Assembly: GCF_014696065.1 (NCBI RefSeq)
Contig: NZ_JACJPL010000018.1
Coordinates: forward strand, 62,001-126,000
Source of the DNA: Leptolyngbya sp. FACHB-261
Lineage (GTDB): Bacteria > Cyanobacteriota > Cyanobacteriia > FACHB-261
DNA: 64,000 nt
Direction: 5' to 3'
Shown: in pieces, positions 51,614 to 61,079 of the stretch
Layout of the letters: the number at the start of each line of letters is the position of its first letter
How positions within the stretch are numbered: the stretch's first letter is position 1
Program-made: the position numbers and the translations under genes
Notes under the pieces: generated by a model
Database searches by the model: none
What the model was told of the DNA's origin: nothing
Seen by the model: only the letters and a program-made list of their open reading frames with translations

Positions 51614-54007
51614 ATGCGCGTATCTTCTGTCCTGCTGGCAACCCTGGCAGCTTCGACGTCCTTAGCGCCGATTTTATTGTGGCCGCAGACTGTTCGGGCT
51701 CAGAATATCTCAGCGCCAACTCTTGCGCAGCAACCATCTAGTTCTAGTGCTGCCCATCGCCTCCTATCGGGTCAGGCTTTAAGTCCAACATCTAGCTCGA
51801 CGCAGATTGCTCAGGTTCCATCAGCTCCGGCAGGAGATTCTCAGGCCCAACCTGCGCCGACGCCTGCTCCACCTTCACCTGCCCCCACTGCCACTCCATC
51901 TGCAACACCGGCTGCAACCCCGGACGCAGCAACGCAAGAGGCTGCACCAAACCAGAGTGCACCTACCCCTAATCAAGACCAAACTGCTCCAGTGGAGCAA
52001 GCGCCTGCGTCTAATCAAGACCAGGCTGCCCCAGTAGATCAAACGCCGCCTGCGCCTGGACAAGACCAAGCTGCTCCTGAGCAGGGTTCACCCAGCGAGC
52101 AAGGCTCGCCCAGCCCAATACCAGGCCAGCCTGCGCCCAGCCCTGGTCCACCAGCTGCGCAGCAAGAGGAAGAGCCTCAAGTTTTGGTCGCTGAGGTTGT
52201 GGTTGTTGGAGCAACAGGTGCCCTGGAGGATGAGGTTTACCGGGTAATTCGAACCCAAGCTGGCAGAACTGCCACGCGTAGCCAGTTGCAGCAGGACATT
52301 AATTCGGTCTTTGCTACGGGCTACTTTGCTAACGTACAAGCGGTTCCCGAGGATACCCCGTTGGGGGTACGGGTAAGCTTTGTGGTCACCCCAAACCCTG
52401 TGCTGCAGGCAGTTCAGATTCAGGTACCAGGGCAAGAGGCCCGGGTGTTGCCCGAGCCTGTTGTCGACAACATCTTCCGACCTCAGTACGGCTCAACTCT
52501 GAACTTTCAGCAGCTCCAGCAGGGCGTGCGGGACCTGGAGCGCTGGTATCAGGACAACGGCTACGCTCTGGCTCAGGTTGTCAATGTGCAGTCTAGCCCT
52601 GAAGGGGTTGTGACGCTAACCGTAGCCGAGGGGCAAATCGAAGACATTCAAGTCCGTTTCCTCAACGACGAAGGTCAGGGAACTAACGCCGATGGACAGC
52701 CTGTAGGCGGGCGCACACGGAACTTTATTGTTACGCGTGAACTGAGCTTGAGGCCGGGAGATATTTTCAACGGCAATACAATTCGCACTGATCTACAGCG
52801 GGTATTTAACTTAGGGCTGTTTGACGACGTGCAGCTGTCGCTCAACCCTGGTCAGGATCCGCGCCGAGTCATTGTAACTATCAATGTCAACGAGCGTCGC
52901 TCCGGCACCCTAGCGGCAGGGGCTGGTTTAAGTTCGGCTAGTGGTCTGTTTGGAACGGTCAGCTACACCGAACAAAATTTTGGCGGTAATAACCAGAAGC
53001 TGTCTGCTGAAGTGCAGGCAGGCCAAAATAACTTGCTGCTGTTCGACCTTAGCTTCACCGACCCCTGGATTGCAGGGGATCCGTTCCGAACTTCCTACAC
53101 GCTCAATCTGTTCAATCGCCGCTCCTTCAGCTTTGCTTTCTCTGAAGGTGAGGAGGACGTTAATCTACCACCTGACTTGAGCGACGATGAGGATGACGGC
53201 GACACACCTCGGGTGAACCGGTTGGGCGGAGGCATTAGCTTTAGCCGACCGCTAAACGGTAATCCTTTAGATCCTCGCCCTGAGTGGAGCGCTTCCCTAG
53301 GCCTCAACTATCAACGAGTCAGCATCCGGAACGCAGATAACGATGTCGTGCCCCGGGACGAGGCAGGCAACTTGCTTAGCGTCAGTGACAACGGCAGAGA
53401 CGACCTGACGATTTTGCAGTTGGCGGCAGTACAGGATTTACGCAACGACGTGACTCGCCCAACGCGAGGCTCGCTACTGCGCTTCTCCACCGAGCAATCT
53501 ATCCCCGTCGGGTCAGGTAGTATTTTCCTAAACCGGTTGCGGGCTAGCTACAGTTATTACCTGCCGATTCGCTTTATTAATTTCGCTACGGGCTGCCGTG
53601 AGCCGAACGCCACACCAGCCCAATGTCCTCAGGCATTGGCCTTCAATTTGCAGGCTGGCACGGTTTTGGGCGACTTGCCTCCCTATGAATCGTTTACGCT
53701 GGGCGGTAGCGCATCTATTCGGGGCTTCCGAGATGGACAGGTGACTACCAGCCGGAGTTTTGCCCTTGCCTCAGCTGAATATCGCTTCCCCATCTTTAAC
53801 ATTGTTGGTGGAGTGTTGTTCGCAGATTACGGTACCTCTCTCGGCAGTCAAACCAGAATCGGCGATGTTCGTGAGAAACCGGGCGACGGTTTTGGCTACG
53901 GCTTCGGTTTGCGCATTCAGTCGCCTTTAGGATCGATTCGGGTGGACTATGGCTTTGCTAATAATGGCGAGAGCCGCTTCCACTTCGGCATTGGGGAGAA
54001 GTTCTAA
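51614..54007 (+). CDS. bamA: Omp85/BamA outer-membrane assembly protein with proline-rich N-terminal spacer
   Basis: A 797-residue outer-membrane beta-barrel. A signal peptide ([19 protein letters not shown]) ends near residue 30 (VRAQN). Residues about 65 to 190 are low-complexity Pro/Ala/Gln with an imperfect repeat NQDQ[TA]APV[ED]Q. POTRA domains follow to about residue 445, starting near [20 protein letters not shown] and including [20 protein letters not shown]. The barrel begins at [40 protein letters not shown] near residue 695 has the L6-loop RGF motif of the family. The protein inserts outer-membrane proteins. Cyanobacterial Omp85 is the relative of Toc75. It is the first gene of a five-gene outer-membrane run. 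Confidence 0.93.
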   Translation: MRVSSVLLATLAASTSLAPILLWPQTVRAQNISAPTLAQQPSSSSAAHRLLSGQALSPTSSSTQIAQVPSAPAGDSQAQPAPTPAPPSPAPTATPSATPAATPDAATQEAAPNQSAPTPNQDQTAPVEQAPASNQDQAAPVDQTPPAPGQDQAAPEQGSPSEQGSPSPIPGQPAPSPGPPAAQQEEEPQVLVAEVVVVGATGALEDEVYRVIRTQAGRTATRSQLQQDINSVFATGYFANVQAVPEDTPLGVRVSFVVTPNPVLQAVQIQVPGQEARVLPEPVVDNIFRPQYGSTLNFQQLQQGVRDLERWYQDNGYALAQVVNVQSSPEGVVTLTVAEGQIEDIQVRFLNDEGQGTNADGQPVGGRTRNFIVTRELSLRPGDIFNGNTIRTDLQRVFNLGLFDDVQLSLNPGQDPRRVIVTINVNERRSGTLAAGAGLSSASGLFGTVSYTEQNFGGNNQKLSAEVQAGQNNLLLFDLSFTDPWIAGDPFRTSYTLNLFNRRSFSFAFSEGEEDVNLPPDLSDDEDDGDTPRVNRLGGGISFSRPLNGNPLDPRPEWSASLGLNYQRVSIRNADNDVVPRDEAGNLLSVSDNGRDDLTILQLAAVQDLRNDVTRPTRGSLLRFSTEQSIPVGSGSIFLNRLRASYSYYLPIRFINFATGCREPNATPAQCPQALAFNLQAGTVLGDLPPYESFTLGGSASIRGFRDGQVTTSRSFALASAEYRFPIFNIVGGVLFADYGTSLGSQTRIGDVREKPGDGFGYGFGLRIQSPLGSIRVDYGFANNGESRFHFGIGEKF

Positions 54008-54008
54008 C

Positions 54009-54953
54009 ATGCACCCAGTTGCCTCTGCCCAACACACATTAGCAAGCAGCTTTGAGCTCAGCGGCATTGGCCTGCACAGTGGTGCTGAGGCGCGAGTGCG
54101 GGTGGGGCCAGCAGCACCTGGTGCAGGGCGATTTTTTGTGCGGCTAGACCAGCCTGAAGCTTCGGTCATTCCGGCCCAAGTTGATTCGGTTCACCAAACA
54201 GTTTTATCGACCGAGCTACGTTTAGGTGAGGCCAGTGTGCGCACAGTTGAGCATCTGTTAGCCGCTCTGGCTGGTCTAGGCGTCGATAATGCTCGGATCG
54301 AGCTGGATGGGCCAGAGTTACCGATTTTGGATGGGTCAGCCTTACCTTGGGCAGAAGCGATTGCCGCAGTGGGTTTAGCCACTCAGGACCAACCACGTCC
54401 AGCCTACGTGTTGACAGAGCCAATTTGGTGTCACTCAGGAGATGCTTTTGTAGCAGCGCTACCGGCTCCCCAGTTGCGTTTCAGCTATGGCATTGAGTTT
54501 GAACTACCGGCCATTGGACAGCAGTGGTGGACTTGGACACCTGATTCACAGTCCTTTCTACAAGAAGTCGCTCCCGCTCGTACCTTTGCCTTAGAACACC
54601 AGGTTGAAGCGTTGCGGGGAGCAGGCTTGATCAAGGGTGGGAGTCTAGAGAACGCCTTGGTGTGTGGAACTCAAGGCTGGCTGAACCCACCGCTGCGTTT
54701 TCCGAATGAACCAGTACGTCATAAGCTTTTAGACTTAGTAGGGGACTTCAGCCTGCTCGGTATCCGCCACGCTCTGGGGTTACAGGCTCACATCCTGGCC
54801 TACAAAGCAAGCCATGACCTACACACTCGCCTTGTCCGGCTCCTTGCGGAGCGCTGGCAGGCGGCGACACGAGGGTCGGCAGCCCCTGAGGCAGAGATGG
54901 CCGAAGTCCTTAATCCTGCCATTTCCTGGAGCTCCCATGCCCATTCTGACTGA
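54009..54953 (+). CDS. lpxC: UDP-3-O-acyl-N-acetylglucosamine deacetylase
   Basis: A 314-residue zinc hydrolase, the committed step of lipid A synthesis. I start at ATG 54009, one base after the Omp85 stop; family members begin just before the [19 protein letters not shown] block seen near residue 16. The zinc ligands are in [13 protein letters not shown] (His, near residue 81) and [18 protein letters not shown] (His and Asp, near residue 240). [11 protein letters not shown] supplies the general acid histidine near residue 267. [12 protein letters not shown] and [12 protein letters not shown] are further family blocks. The C-terminus overlaps fabZ by 17 bases. Lipid A in this lineage lacks the Kdo core known from enterics; lpxD is not in the window. 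Confidence 0.94.
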   Translation: MHPVASAQHTLASSFELSGIGLHSGAEARVRVGPAAPGAGRFFVRLDQPEASVIPAQVDSVHQTVLSTELRLGEASVRTVEHLLAALAGLGVDNARIELDGPELPILDGSALPWAEAIAAVGLATQDQPRPAYVLTEPIWCHSGDAFVAALPAPQLRFSYGIEFELPAIGQQWWTWTPDSQSFLQEVAPARTFALEHQVEALRGAGLIKGGSLENALVCGTQGWLNPPLRFPNEPVRHKLLDLVGDFSLLGIRHALGLQAHILAYKASHDLHTRLVRLLAERWQAATRGSAAPEAEMAEVLNPAISWSSHAHSD

Positions 54954-55461
54954 CGAGCCTCACGTTCCCCAATCTGCTGGGGGTGCGGGCGAAGCGCAAG
55001 TGACACCAACAGCCACGCGCTCAAACAACCCTGTTTTGACGATCGAGGACATCCAAAAACTCCTGCCCCATCGCTTTCCGTTCTTGCTGGTCGATCGGGT
55101 AATCGAATACGTTCCTGCTAAGCGGGCGGTGGGCATTAAGAATGTGACTGCTACAGAGCCCCATTTTCAGGGCCATTTTCCTGGAAGACCAATTATGCCA
55201 GGCGTGCTGATCGTTGAGGCCATGGCTCAAGTCTGTGGCATTGTGCTGATGCAGCTGCCAGAGGCGCAAAATCGTCTCTCGTTGTTTGCAGGTATCGACA
55301 AAGTGCGCTTTCGTCGCCAGGTGGTGCCCGGTGACCAACTGATCATTACAGCGGAACTGCTTTGTGTGAAGCAGCGTCGCTTTGGCAAGATGTTCGCCCG
55401 CGCTGAAGTGGATGGACAACTCGCCTCTGAAGGTGAGCTGATGTTTTCCTTAGTTGATTAA
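54937..55461 (+). CDS. fabZ: 3-hydroxyacyl-ACP dehydratase FabZ
   Basis: A 174-residue hot-dog fold enzyme that dehydrates beta-hydroxyacyl-ACP in fatty acid synthesis, competing with LpxA for hydroxyacyl-ACP. A roughly 35-residue polar N-terminal tail precedes [20 protein letters not shown]. The catalytic helix is [20 protein letters not shown], with His in GHFPG and Glu in [27 protein letters not shown] follows. ATG 54937 lies within the lpxC end, with GGAG just upstream, so translation is coupled. Position between lpxC and lpxA is standard in Gram-negatives. Confidence 0.94.
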   Translation: MPILTDEPHVPQSAGGAGEAQVTPTATRSNNPVLTIEDIQKLLPHRFPFLLVDRVIEYVPAKRAVGIKNVTATEPHFQGHFPGRPIMPGVLIVEAMAQVCGIVLMQLPEAQNRLSLFAGIDKVRFRRQVVPGDQLIITAELLCVKQRRFGKMFARAEVDGQLASEGELMFSLVD

Positions 55462-55476
55462 GGTTAAGTGAGGGGT

Positions 55477-56355
55477 ATGGATCACGGGACGCTCGCCACA
55501 ACGGATACGCACTCATTCCCAAATGGTAAAAGCGCGCTTGCTCAGGAGCCAAGCAACCGCGTTCCCTCGGCTCCCCTGATCCATCCCACTGCTGTGGTGC
55601 ATCCGGCCGCCCAGATTCACTCAACAGTGAAGATTGGCCCTTATGCCGTGATTGGGGAGCGAGTGAGTATTGGAGCCCACACGCAGATTGGCCCGCATGT
55701 CATCATCGACGGTTGGACCGAGATCGGGGAGCGCAATCAGATTTTTGCAGGCGCTGCGATCGGGATGGAACCCCAGGATCTCAAGTACAACGGTGCTGAG
55801 AGCCTAGTTTCGATTGGCAATGACAATCGCATCCGTGAGTACGTCACAATCAACCGCGCCACTCATGTAGGAGAAGCGACTCGGCTAGGCAATGGCAATC
55901 TCCTGATGGCCTATGTGCACATTGCCCACAATTGCCTGTTAGAGGACCAAATTATCATTACTAACAGCGTCTCCTTGGCTGGCCATGTCCAGATTGAGGC
56001 GCAGGCTAGGATTGGTGGCCTTTTAGGAATTCACCAGTTCGTGCGCATTGGACGGCTGGCGATGGTGGGCGGCATGAGCCGGATCGATCGGGATGTCCCT
56101 CCCTACACGCTGGTGGAGGGCAACCCCTCGCGGGTGCGATCGTTGAACCGGGTGGGATTGGAGCGCTCTGGTGTCGATTCAACCAGCCTGAAAAAGGCGT
56201 TTCGCACCCTCTATCGCTCTGGGTTAAACCTGGTCGAAGCGCTCGATCAGTTAGAAGCCTGGATCGATGACCCTCAAGTTCAGCATCTGACTCAATTTTT
56301 GCGAGCGTCTCAGCAAACAGGCCGACGAGGACCGATCCCAGGTCGCCGTGCCTAA
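55477..56355 (+). CDS. lpxA: Acyl-ACP:UDP-N-acetylglucosamine O-acyltransferase
   Basis: About 292 residues of left-handed beta-helix with a C-terminal helical part; adds the first hydroxyacyl chain to UDP-GlcNAc. ATG 55477 is preferred; GTG 55468 is an alternative. A polar extension of about 30 residues precedes PLIHPTAVVHPAAQIHSTVK. Hexapeptide coils run to about residue 215. YVHIAHNCLLEDQIIITNSV near residue 150 contains the catalytic His (HIAHNC), and GGLLGIHQFVRIGRLAMVGG follows. YTLVEGNPSRVRSLNRVGLE marks the helix end, and TLYRSGLNLVEALDQL the C-terminal bundle. Gap to fabZ is 15 bases; to lpxB, 16. Confidence 0.94.
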   Translation: MDHGTLATTDTHSFPNGKSALAQEPSNRVPSAPLIHPTAVVHPAAQIHSTVKIGPYAVIGERVSIGAHTQIGPHVIIDGWTEIGERNQIFAGAAIGMEPQDLKYNGAESLVSIGNDNRIREYVTINRATHVGEATRLGNGNLLMAYVHIAHNCLLEDQIIITNSVSLAGHVQIEAQARIGGLLGIHQFVRIGRLAMVGGMSRIDRDVPPYTLVEGNPSRVRSLNRVGLERSGVDSTSLKKAFRTLYRSGLNLVEALDQLEAWIDDPQVQHLTQFLRASQQTGRRGPIPGRRA

Positions 56356-56371
56356 CGGTATGGTTTAGGAC

Positions 56372-57544
56372 ATGGCACGTATTCTCATCAGTACGGGTGA
56401 GGTTTCGGGCGATTTGCACGGAGCCGCACTAATTTATGCATTGCAGCGGCTGGCACCGGAGTTTGGCTTGGATGTGGAGATCCAAGCAGTAGGTGGCAAC
56501 CGCATGGCAGCGACGGGGGTGAAGTTCCTCGGCAACACTGGCGGTATCGGCTCAGTGGGCTTGCTGGAAGCCCTGCCCTTTATCGTGCCAGCCTTGCGTC
56601 TACAGTTCAGGGTGCGAGAGCAGTTGCGGCGCACTCCACCGGACGTGGTGGTGTTGATTGACTACGTGGGCTTCAATTTCAGCCTGGGGCAGTTTGCTAA
56701 ACAGCACCTGCATTCCCGCATTGTCTATTACATTGCTCCTCAGTCCTGGGTCTGGGCTGGCACTGCTAAAACTGAACAGATCGCCAAGCTGTGCGATCGT
56801 ATCCTGGCAATTTTTGCAGATGAGGCCCGTCACTACACTGCCTATGGTGCGCAAGCTCGCTGGGTCGGTCACCCGTTGATCGATCTGCTGCGTGATGTGC
56901 CTGGACGTACAGCGGCCCGCGCTCAATTGGGCATCCCTCCTCACGAGAAGGCTGTGGTTTTGCTGCCAGCCTCCCGCCATCAAGAAATTCGAGCTTTGAT
57001 GCCCGTGATGTTTGCCGCAGCGCGCCGAGTTCAGGCGCGAATGCCAGATGTCCGCTTCTGGGTGCCTTTATCCCTGAGCCAATTTCGGCCTCAAATTGAA
57101 CAAGCTATTGCTAAACACCGGTTGCGGGCCAGTGTGATCAATGGTCAGGCACATGTAGCTATTGCCGCTGCGGATCTAGTCATTGCCAAATCTGGGACTG
57201 TCAATCTGGAAACTGCATTACTGAACGTGCCGCAGGTAGTGATGTATCGGGTTAACCCTGTGACTGCCTGGATCGCACGGCGCCTGCTGGGCTTTAAGAT
57301 TCCGTTTATGTCACCACCAAATTTGGTGCAGATGCAGCCTATTGTGCCTGAGTTTTTGCAGGAACAAGCGACTCCTGAAAAAATTTCCCGAGCAGCACTC
57401 GATTTATTAATCGATCCCGAACTTCGACAGCAGATGCAAGATGGCTATGCTCAAGTAAGAGCTGCTTTGCTTCCTAATCATTTGGGACAAGAGAAGGTTC
57501 TGGATCGGGTTGCGCGGGAAATTTTAAGTTTACTAACTCAGTAA
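56372..57544 (+). CDS. lpxB: Lipid-A-disaccharide synthase
   Basis: A 390-residue GT-B (GT19) enzyme that joins UDP-diacylglucosamine and lipid X into the lipid A disaccharide at the membrane. Seen: RILISTGEVSGDLHGAALIY at the N-terminus, VGGNRMAATGVKF near residue 41, VVLIDYVGFNFSLGQFA near residue 92, YYIAPQSWVWAG near residue 118, LPASRHQEIRALMPVMFAAA near residue 192, and AAADLVIAKSGTVNLETALL near residue 265, the donor-binding signature. No membrane helix is needed; it is peripheral. Last gene of the omp85-lpxC-fabZ-lpxA-lpxB run; no clear terminator is visible after it. Confidence 0.95.
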   Translation: MARILISTGEVSGDLHGAALIYALQRLAPEFGLDVEIQAVGGNRMAATGVKFLGNTGGIGSVGLLEALPFIVPALRLQFRVREQLRRTPPDVVVLIDYVGFNFSLGQFAKQHLHSRIVYYIAPQSWVWAGTAKTEQIAKLCDRILAIFADEARHYTAYGAQARWVGHPLIDLLRDVPGRTAARAQLGIPPHEKAVVLLPASRHQEIRALMPVMFAAARRVQARMPDVRFWVPLSLSQFRPQIEQAIAKHRLRASVINGQAHVAIAAADLVIAKSGTVNLETALLNVPQVVMYRVNPVTAWIARRLLGFKIPFMSPPNLVQMQPIVPEFLQEQATPEKISRAALDLLIDPELRQQMQDGYAQVRAALLPNHLGQEKVLDRVAREILSLLTQ

Positions 57545-57890
57545 TTGCTTGTGAGATTAGCTGCGGCGTGCAGTGATTTTAACTACACCTTAATGTACTT
57601 TTTTTAGTTCCTTCAACACTGTTAACAGGAATACAAATTTTTTTAGCCGCTAAGGGCTACTCTGTCTCTATTCACTGGTCGGGCGGACATCCGCACATCT
57701 TTGTCATCGTTACCTGACAGTTTGCCTGCTAGGCAGAGATAGGCTGAGTAATGGCAAACTTACCTATTGATTTTTGAGGAACTTTGTTAGAGTTGGAGGC
57801 AAGTTTTTTTGCCTTTGAATTGCTCAGGTGGTTTAACCCCTGAGCTAACCTTTGTTCTTTGAATAGAAGAAACCAGTCGGGCCCCTCAAC
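57545..57890. other. Leader region of the sigma factor gene
   Basis: About 345 bases without a gene. It has T-runs (near 57600 and 57641). A short hairpin AGGCAA-GTTTTT-TTGCCT lies at 57797 to 57814, about 75 bases before the start codon, and GCCTGCTAGGC is near 57724. No consensus promoter could be fixed. Such a long leader with structure suggests regulated expression of the sigma factor. Confidence 0.45.
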
Positions 57891-58862
57891 ATGAACTCCG
57901 AATTCAATGCCTCCGCTGAGATCGAACGCGATTCAGAGGACCTTGAGGATTCTCTGCTTCGAATCAATTTTTCTGAAACTTTGCTAAATGATGGGCACCA
58001 GCGAAAGACCTTCTCCCGCAGTAGCAGTTCTGATGATTCTGTGGGAGTTTTCTTACGGGAAATGTCACGCTATCCGCTCCTAACGCAAGAACAGGAAATT
58101 GAGTTGGCGCGTGAGATTGTAAAGGGGGGCGTTCGAGCTGAACGAGCTAAGCGTCGCTTAGTCCGCTCGAACCTCAGGTTAGTGGTCTCGATTGCTAAAA
58201 AATACTTAAACCGTGGTGTGCCTTTTCTTGATCTAATTCAAGAAGGCTCAATCGGGTTAATGCGGGCTGCAGAGAAATTCGACTATGAGCGGGGCTATAA
58301 ATTCTCGACCTACGCGTACTGGTGGATTCGTCAGGGCATCACCCGCGCCATCGCCTCTCAGTCGCGAACGGTGCGATTGCCTGTGCATATGGTCGAAAAG
58401 CTTAACCAAGTGAAGAAAACCCGCCGAGTGTTGGCGCAGGAACTCAGCCGTAAGCCGACCAAGGCCGAAGTTGCAGCGGCTCTGGAGCTAGACGAAGACA
58501 AGCTAGACCAGATTCTCGATGCCGGTCGTCACACGCTATCGCTGCACATCCGAGTAGGTCGAGAAGAAGATACCGAACTGTTGCAGCTGATTGAGGATGC
58601 TGACAATGTCGCACCGGCAGAACGGATGGATCAGCGCCTACTCTCTGACCAAGTTGACACCGTGCTTGACTACCTAACCGAGCGGGAGCGAGAGGTCATT
58701 AAGCTTCGTTACGGCCTCGCCGATGGTCATAACTACACTCTGGCTGAGATTGGCGACCTCTATCACCTCTCCCGTGAGCGAGTACGACAGATCCAGGCTA
58801 AAGCGATGCGTAAACTACGCCATCCTCGCCGTCAGGCACTGCTACGCGATTGGATGAACTAG
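57891..58862 (+). CDS. Group 2 sigma-70 factor
   Basis: A 323-residue RpoD-like sigma factor, shorter than the primary one and lacking its long N-terminal region. Region 1.2 is in [20 protein letters not shown] near residue 47; region 2 includes [40 protein letters not shown] and [20 protein letters not shown], the -10 recognition helix. Region 3 spans [20 protein letters not shown] onward. Region 4 has [15 protein letters not shown] and the -35 helix [20 protein letters not shown]. Cyanobacteria carry several such alternates (SigB to SigE) used for nutrient, light or stress states. I cannot say which one this is by eye. Start ATG 57891. Confidence 0.93.
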   Translation: MNSEFNASAEIERDSEDLEDSLLRINFSETLLNDGHQRKTFSRSSSSDDSVGVFLREMSRYPLLTQEQEIELAREIVKGGVRAERAKRRLVRSNLRLVVSIAKKYLNRGVPFLDLIQEGSIGLMRAAEKFDYERGYKFSTYAYWWIRQGITRAIASQSRTVRLPVHMVEKLNQVKKTRRVLAQELSRKPTKAEVAAALELDEDKLDQILDAGRHTLSLHIRVGREEDTELLQLIEDADNVAPAERMDQRLLSDQVDTVLDYLTEREREVIKLRYGLADGHNYTLAEIGDLYHLSRERVRQIQAKAMRKLRHPRRQALLRDWMN

Positions 58863-59000
58863 TCCAGGTCATGGGTTCACATTGACTCAGCGTTTGCTCT
58901 TAAATGCCTGAGAGAGCGAGCGGTCAGACCCCAGGCAGATGGCTAAGGGGCAGGGTTTGCTTAGGCTGGAAGCTAAGAAGTATCTGAAGTTAGACCTTCC

Positions 59001-59402
59001 ATGCCTTCGTCCCGTCCTTCCGCTCTCCGTGTCCTGGTGGTGGATGACCATGAGCTAATCCGCCTGGGCTTAACCCTAGCTCTTAATAATCAAGAAGACC
59101 TGGAGCTAGTGGGTACTGCCAGCAATGGCGCTGAAGCCCTGACGCTGGTAGAAGACCACCATCCAGATGTCGTGGTTTTGGACTTGCAGATGCCGGTCAT
59201 GGACGGCTTAAGTGCGGCTCAGCAGATCAAGGCCCGACATCCCAACACGCAAATCATTGCCTATTCCTCGCTTGAGGATCCTCAAGCAGAAGTCATGGCT
59301 CAAGCCGCCAAGGTTGATGTTTTCTGCGAAAAAGGCACTGGTACTGGCAATCTGATCAATTTGATCCGTCAGCTTGGCAACCAGCAACCCAAGCAAGTTT
59401 AG
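59001..59402 (+). CDS. Stand-alone receiver-domain response regulator
   Basis: A 133-residue protein with only a receiver domain of the NarL/FixJ subtype. VLVVDDHELIRLGLTLALNN has the acidic pair; VVLDLQMPVMDGLSAAQQI holds the phosphoacceptor Asp near residue 62. IIAYSSLEDPQAEVM has Ser at the Thr/Ser switch position, and DVFCEKGTGTGNL the conserved Lys. There is no DNA-binding domain, so output must be through a partner protein. No histidine kinase is beside it. It lies 138 bases downstream of the sigma factor gene on the same strand. The stem-loop after it may end the transcript. Confidence 0.87.
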   Translation: MPSSRPSALRVLVVDDHELIRLGLTLALNNQEDLELVGTASNGAEALTLVEDHHPDVVVLDLQMPVMDGLSAAQQIKARHPNTQIIAYSSLEDPQAEVMAQAAKVDVFCEKGTGTGNLINLIRQLGNQQPKQV

Positions 59403-59437
59403 GGGGCAAATCTAGCGGCAAGTGAGCTTAAAGGGTT

Positions 59438-59462
59438 CAGCTCCATAACTGTGCAGGAGCTG
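59438..59462. terminator. Weak hairpin after the receiver gene
   Basis: CAGCTCC at 59438 to 59444 pairs with GGAGCTG at 59456 to 59462, with an 11-base loop. A proper T-run is absent, so its terminator function is doubtful. Confidence 0.35.
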
Positions 59463-59641
59463 TATAAACCTGTCTCCCGGCCTAGTTGCTAGCCAGTTTC
59501 CCCACAGATGTAATGCTGTATCTTTGGGGGTAGGTCTTCTGTGCTGTTCTTGCGTCAGGCTTTATAGGCTATGTCCTTACGGTTCGGTGAACCTAGCGCG
59601 CTAGGCTAGAGGCATCACCCTTACTTAGAAGTTGCATAGCC

Positions 59642-59839
59642 GTGGCCTTTATCCGTCAATATGTGATGCCGCTGTTAGTGGTCCTGACCTTTGTCTTTGC
59701 CCTAGTGGTGGTTAGTGCTCGGATCTTCCTGCCCAGTGATTTGGCAGCCCCAGCTCCAGTTACGGAAGTAGCGCCCAGCCCACCCCAGGCTGTTTTGCCT
59801 CCTGCCCTCGACCAGTTGGTCTCTGGACCAACTTCCTGA
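59642..59839 (+). CDS. Small single-helix membrane protein
   Basis: A 65-residue protein starting with GTG at 59642. One membrane helix (VMPLLVVLTFVFALVVVSAR, about residues 8 to 27) follows a short basic N-terminus, so the Pro/Ala-rich tail (PAPVTEVAPSPPQAVLPPAL) should face the lumen or periplasm. No known family. It resembles the size and layout of accessory subunits of photosynthetic or respiratory complexes, but nothing links it to one. Its stop (59837 to 59839) lies one base before the TTG of the acetyltransferase gene, so they are probably coupled. Confidence 0.65.
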   Translation: MAFIRQYVMPLLVVLTFVFALVVVSARIFLPSDLAAPAPVTEVAPSPPQAVLPPALDQLVSGPTS

Positions 59840-59840
59840 A

Positions 59841-60368
59841 TTGCTTCCGGGTTACCGCTTACGGCTGGGGACGGGCCTTGACCGCGCCCTCTTGCTGAAG
59901 TTTCTGCAACGCAGCTATCAGGAGTTGCTACAGCAGCGGGGTATCTCTGAATTTAATTTGGGCCACCTGGCTAAGACTGTAGACACTCACTTTGCCAAAG
60001 ACACTCCCCTTTGGCTTGTAGAGCAGCTAGAGCCGCAGCGTGCAATCGGTTGCCTGTGGCTGGGCACTGGTATTGACCAAGTCTATGGCGACCGCGTTGC
60101 CTACGTTTTTCTGATCTACGTCGAACCTGAACACCGCCGTCAGGGCATTGCTACAGCCCTGATCAAGACTGGGGAGGCCTGGGCGCAAACCCAAGCCTAC
60201 CGGCAAGTGTCGCTGCAAGTGTTTGCTGATAATCCTGCGGCGTTGAGCCTCTATGAGCGGCTGGGCTATCAGCCTCTCTCCCTGATGCTGCAAAAACCCT
60301 TGCGGCAAGAACCCTTAAAGGGAGAGGCTGACCAAGTTCAGGATTTGGGGCAGGATTTAGGGATCTAG
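59841..60368 (+). CDS. GNAT family N-acetyltransferase
   Basis: A 175-residue acetyltransferase of the GNAT fold. VAYVFLIYVEPEHRRQGIAT near residue 88 is motif A, with the R/Q-x-x-G-x-A acetyl-CoA loop. VSLQVFADNPAALSLYERLG near residue 122 is motif B, with the typical N-x-x-A-x-x-x-Y. Start is TTG at 59841, directly after the upstream stop; no ATG is available before the first strand. The N-terminal half is variable and its target (protein N-terminus, amine, small molecule) cannot be told. The last 20 residues are acidic and low-complexity. Confidence 0.83.
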   Translation: MLPGYRLRLGTGLDRALLLKFLQRSYQELLQQRGISEFNLGHLAKTVDTHFAKDTPLWLVEQLEPQRAIGCLWLGTGIDQVYGDRVAYVFLIYVEPEHRRQGIATALIKTGEAWAQTQAYRQVSLQVFADNPAALSLYERLGYQPLSLMLQKPLRQEPLKGEADQVQDLGQDLGI

Positions 60369-60377
60369 GCAGAGGGC

Positions 60378-60965
60378 TTAAGGGTTTAGAGCCTGACGAC
60401 CACGACGGCCAAGCTTGACAGTGGTGAAGTAAACCAGGCAGGCCACATAAAACACTAGACCAACGATGCCCCAGAAACCTAAAGTGCCAGGATCAGTACC
60501 AGCATGGAAAATCCCTTTGAACGCTAGGGGCGGCTCAAACCAGACACGGCAGCGGTCAGAAACGGGAGAACCAAAGGCGCAATCGAGAAATAGCAAACCC
60601 AACAGAGTGCCGAGGACGCAGTAGCCTGTGAGTGCCCAGCGCCAAGCGCTGACTGCAAACTTCAGAGCGCCCATTTCCTCGTTTAGCTCATCGTTAATGT
60701 CCTGCCAGTACCAAAGAGAAATCGGAATCAGCACTCGAGCAGCCAGTCCGGTTAGAAAGCTGATCGGGAAACCAGCAATCGTCAGGTACACGGTAATCGC
60801 CAGCAGACTGGAGACACGCCAGTAGATCGTGAGCAGCTTGATAATTGCCGTTGAGTTTTGAATCAATGCCCAAACTAATAACACCAACGGCAAAATGACG
60901 GTGAACAGCACTGCCAATCGGTAATCAGTCCACACGAGCGGACGAAACCAGAAGTCATTATTCAT
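60378..60965 (-). CDS. DUF3177 family membrane protein
   Basis: A 195-residue protein with about five membrane helices: [80 protein letters not shown] and [20 protein letters not shown]. The opening [16 protein letters not shown] fits the cyanobacterial DUF3177 family, whose function is unknown. It is transcribed against its neighbours, divergent from trmFO and ending ten bases from the acetyltransferase stop. ATG at 60965. Confidence 0.8.
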   Translation of the reverse strand: MNNDFWFRPLVWTDYRLAVLFTVILPLVLLVWALIQNSTAIIKLLTIYWRVSSLLAITVYLTIAGFPISFLTGLAARVLIPISLWYWQDINDELNEEMGALKFAVSAWRWALTGYCVLGTLLGLLFLDCAFGSPVSDRCRVWFEPPLAFKGIFHAGTDPGTLGFWGIVGLVFYVACLVYFTTVKLGRRGRQALNP

Positions 60966-61079
60966 CAGATTAAGTGGCCTCCCCTATGCGCCCTTGTTGT
61001 GCCAGTCTGTTGCCCCGTCGCTTGCGCTACTGTGGACAATGCAACAGAGCAGCCCGCCAGTATGACGCAAGTGGTGACT

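Noticed and set aside
53949-54008. Longer lpxC start inside the Omp85 gene
   Set aside because: The upstream 20 codons overlap the Omp85 coding end and do not match the family N-terminus; ATG 54009 fits.
54814-54936. Longer fabZ start inside lpxC
   Set aside because: The extra 41 residues are arginine-rich shadow translation of lpxC; ATG 54937 has a GGAG upstream.
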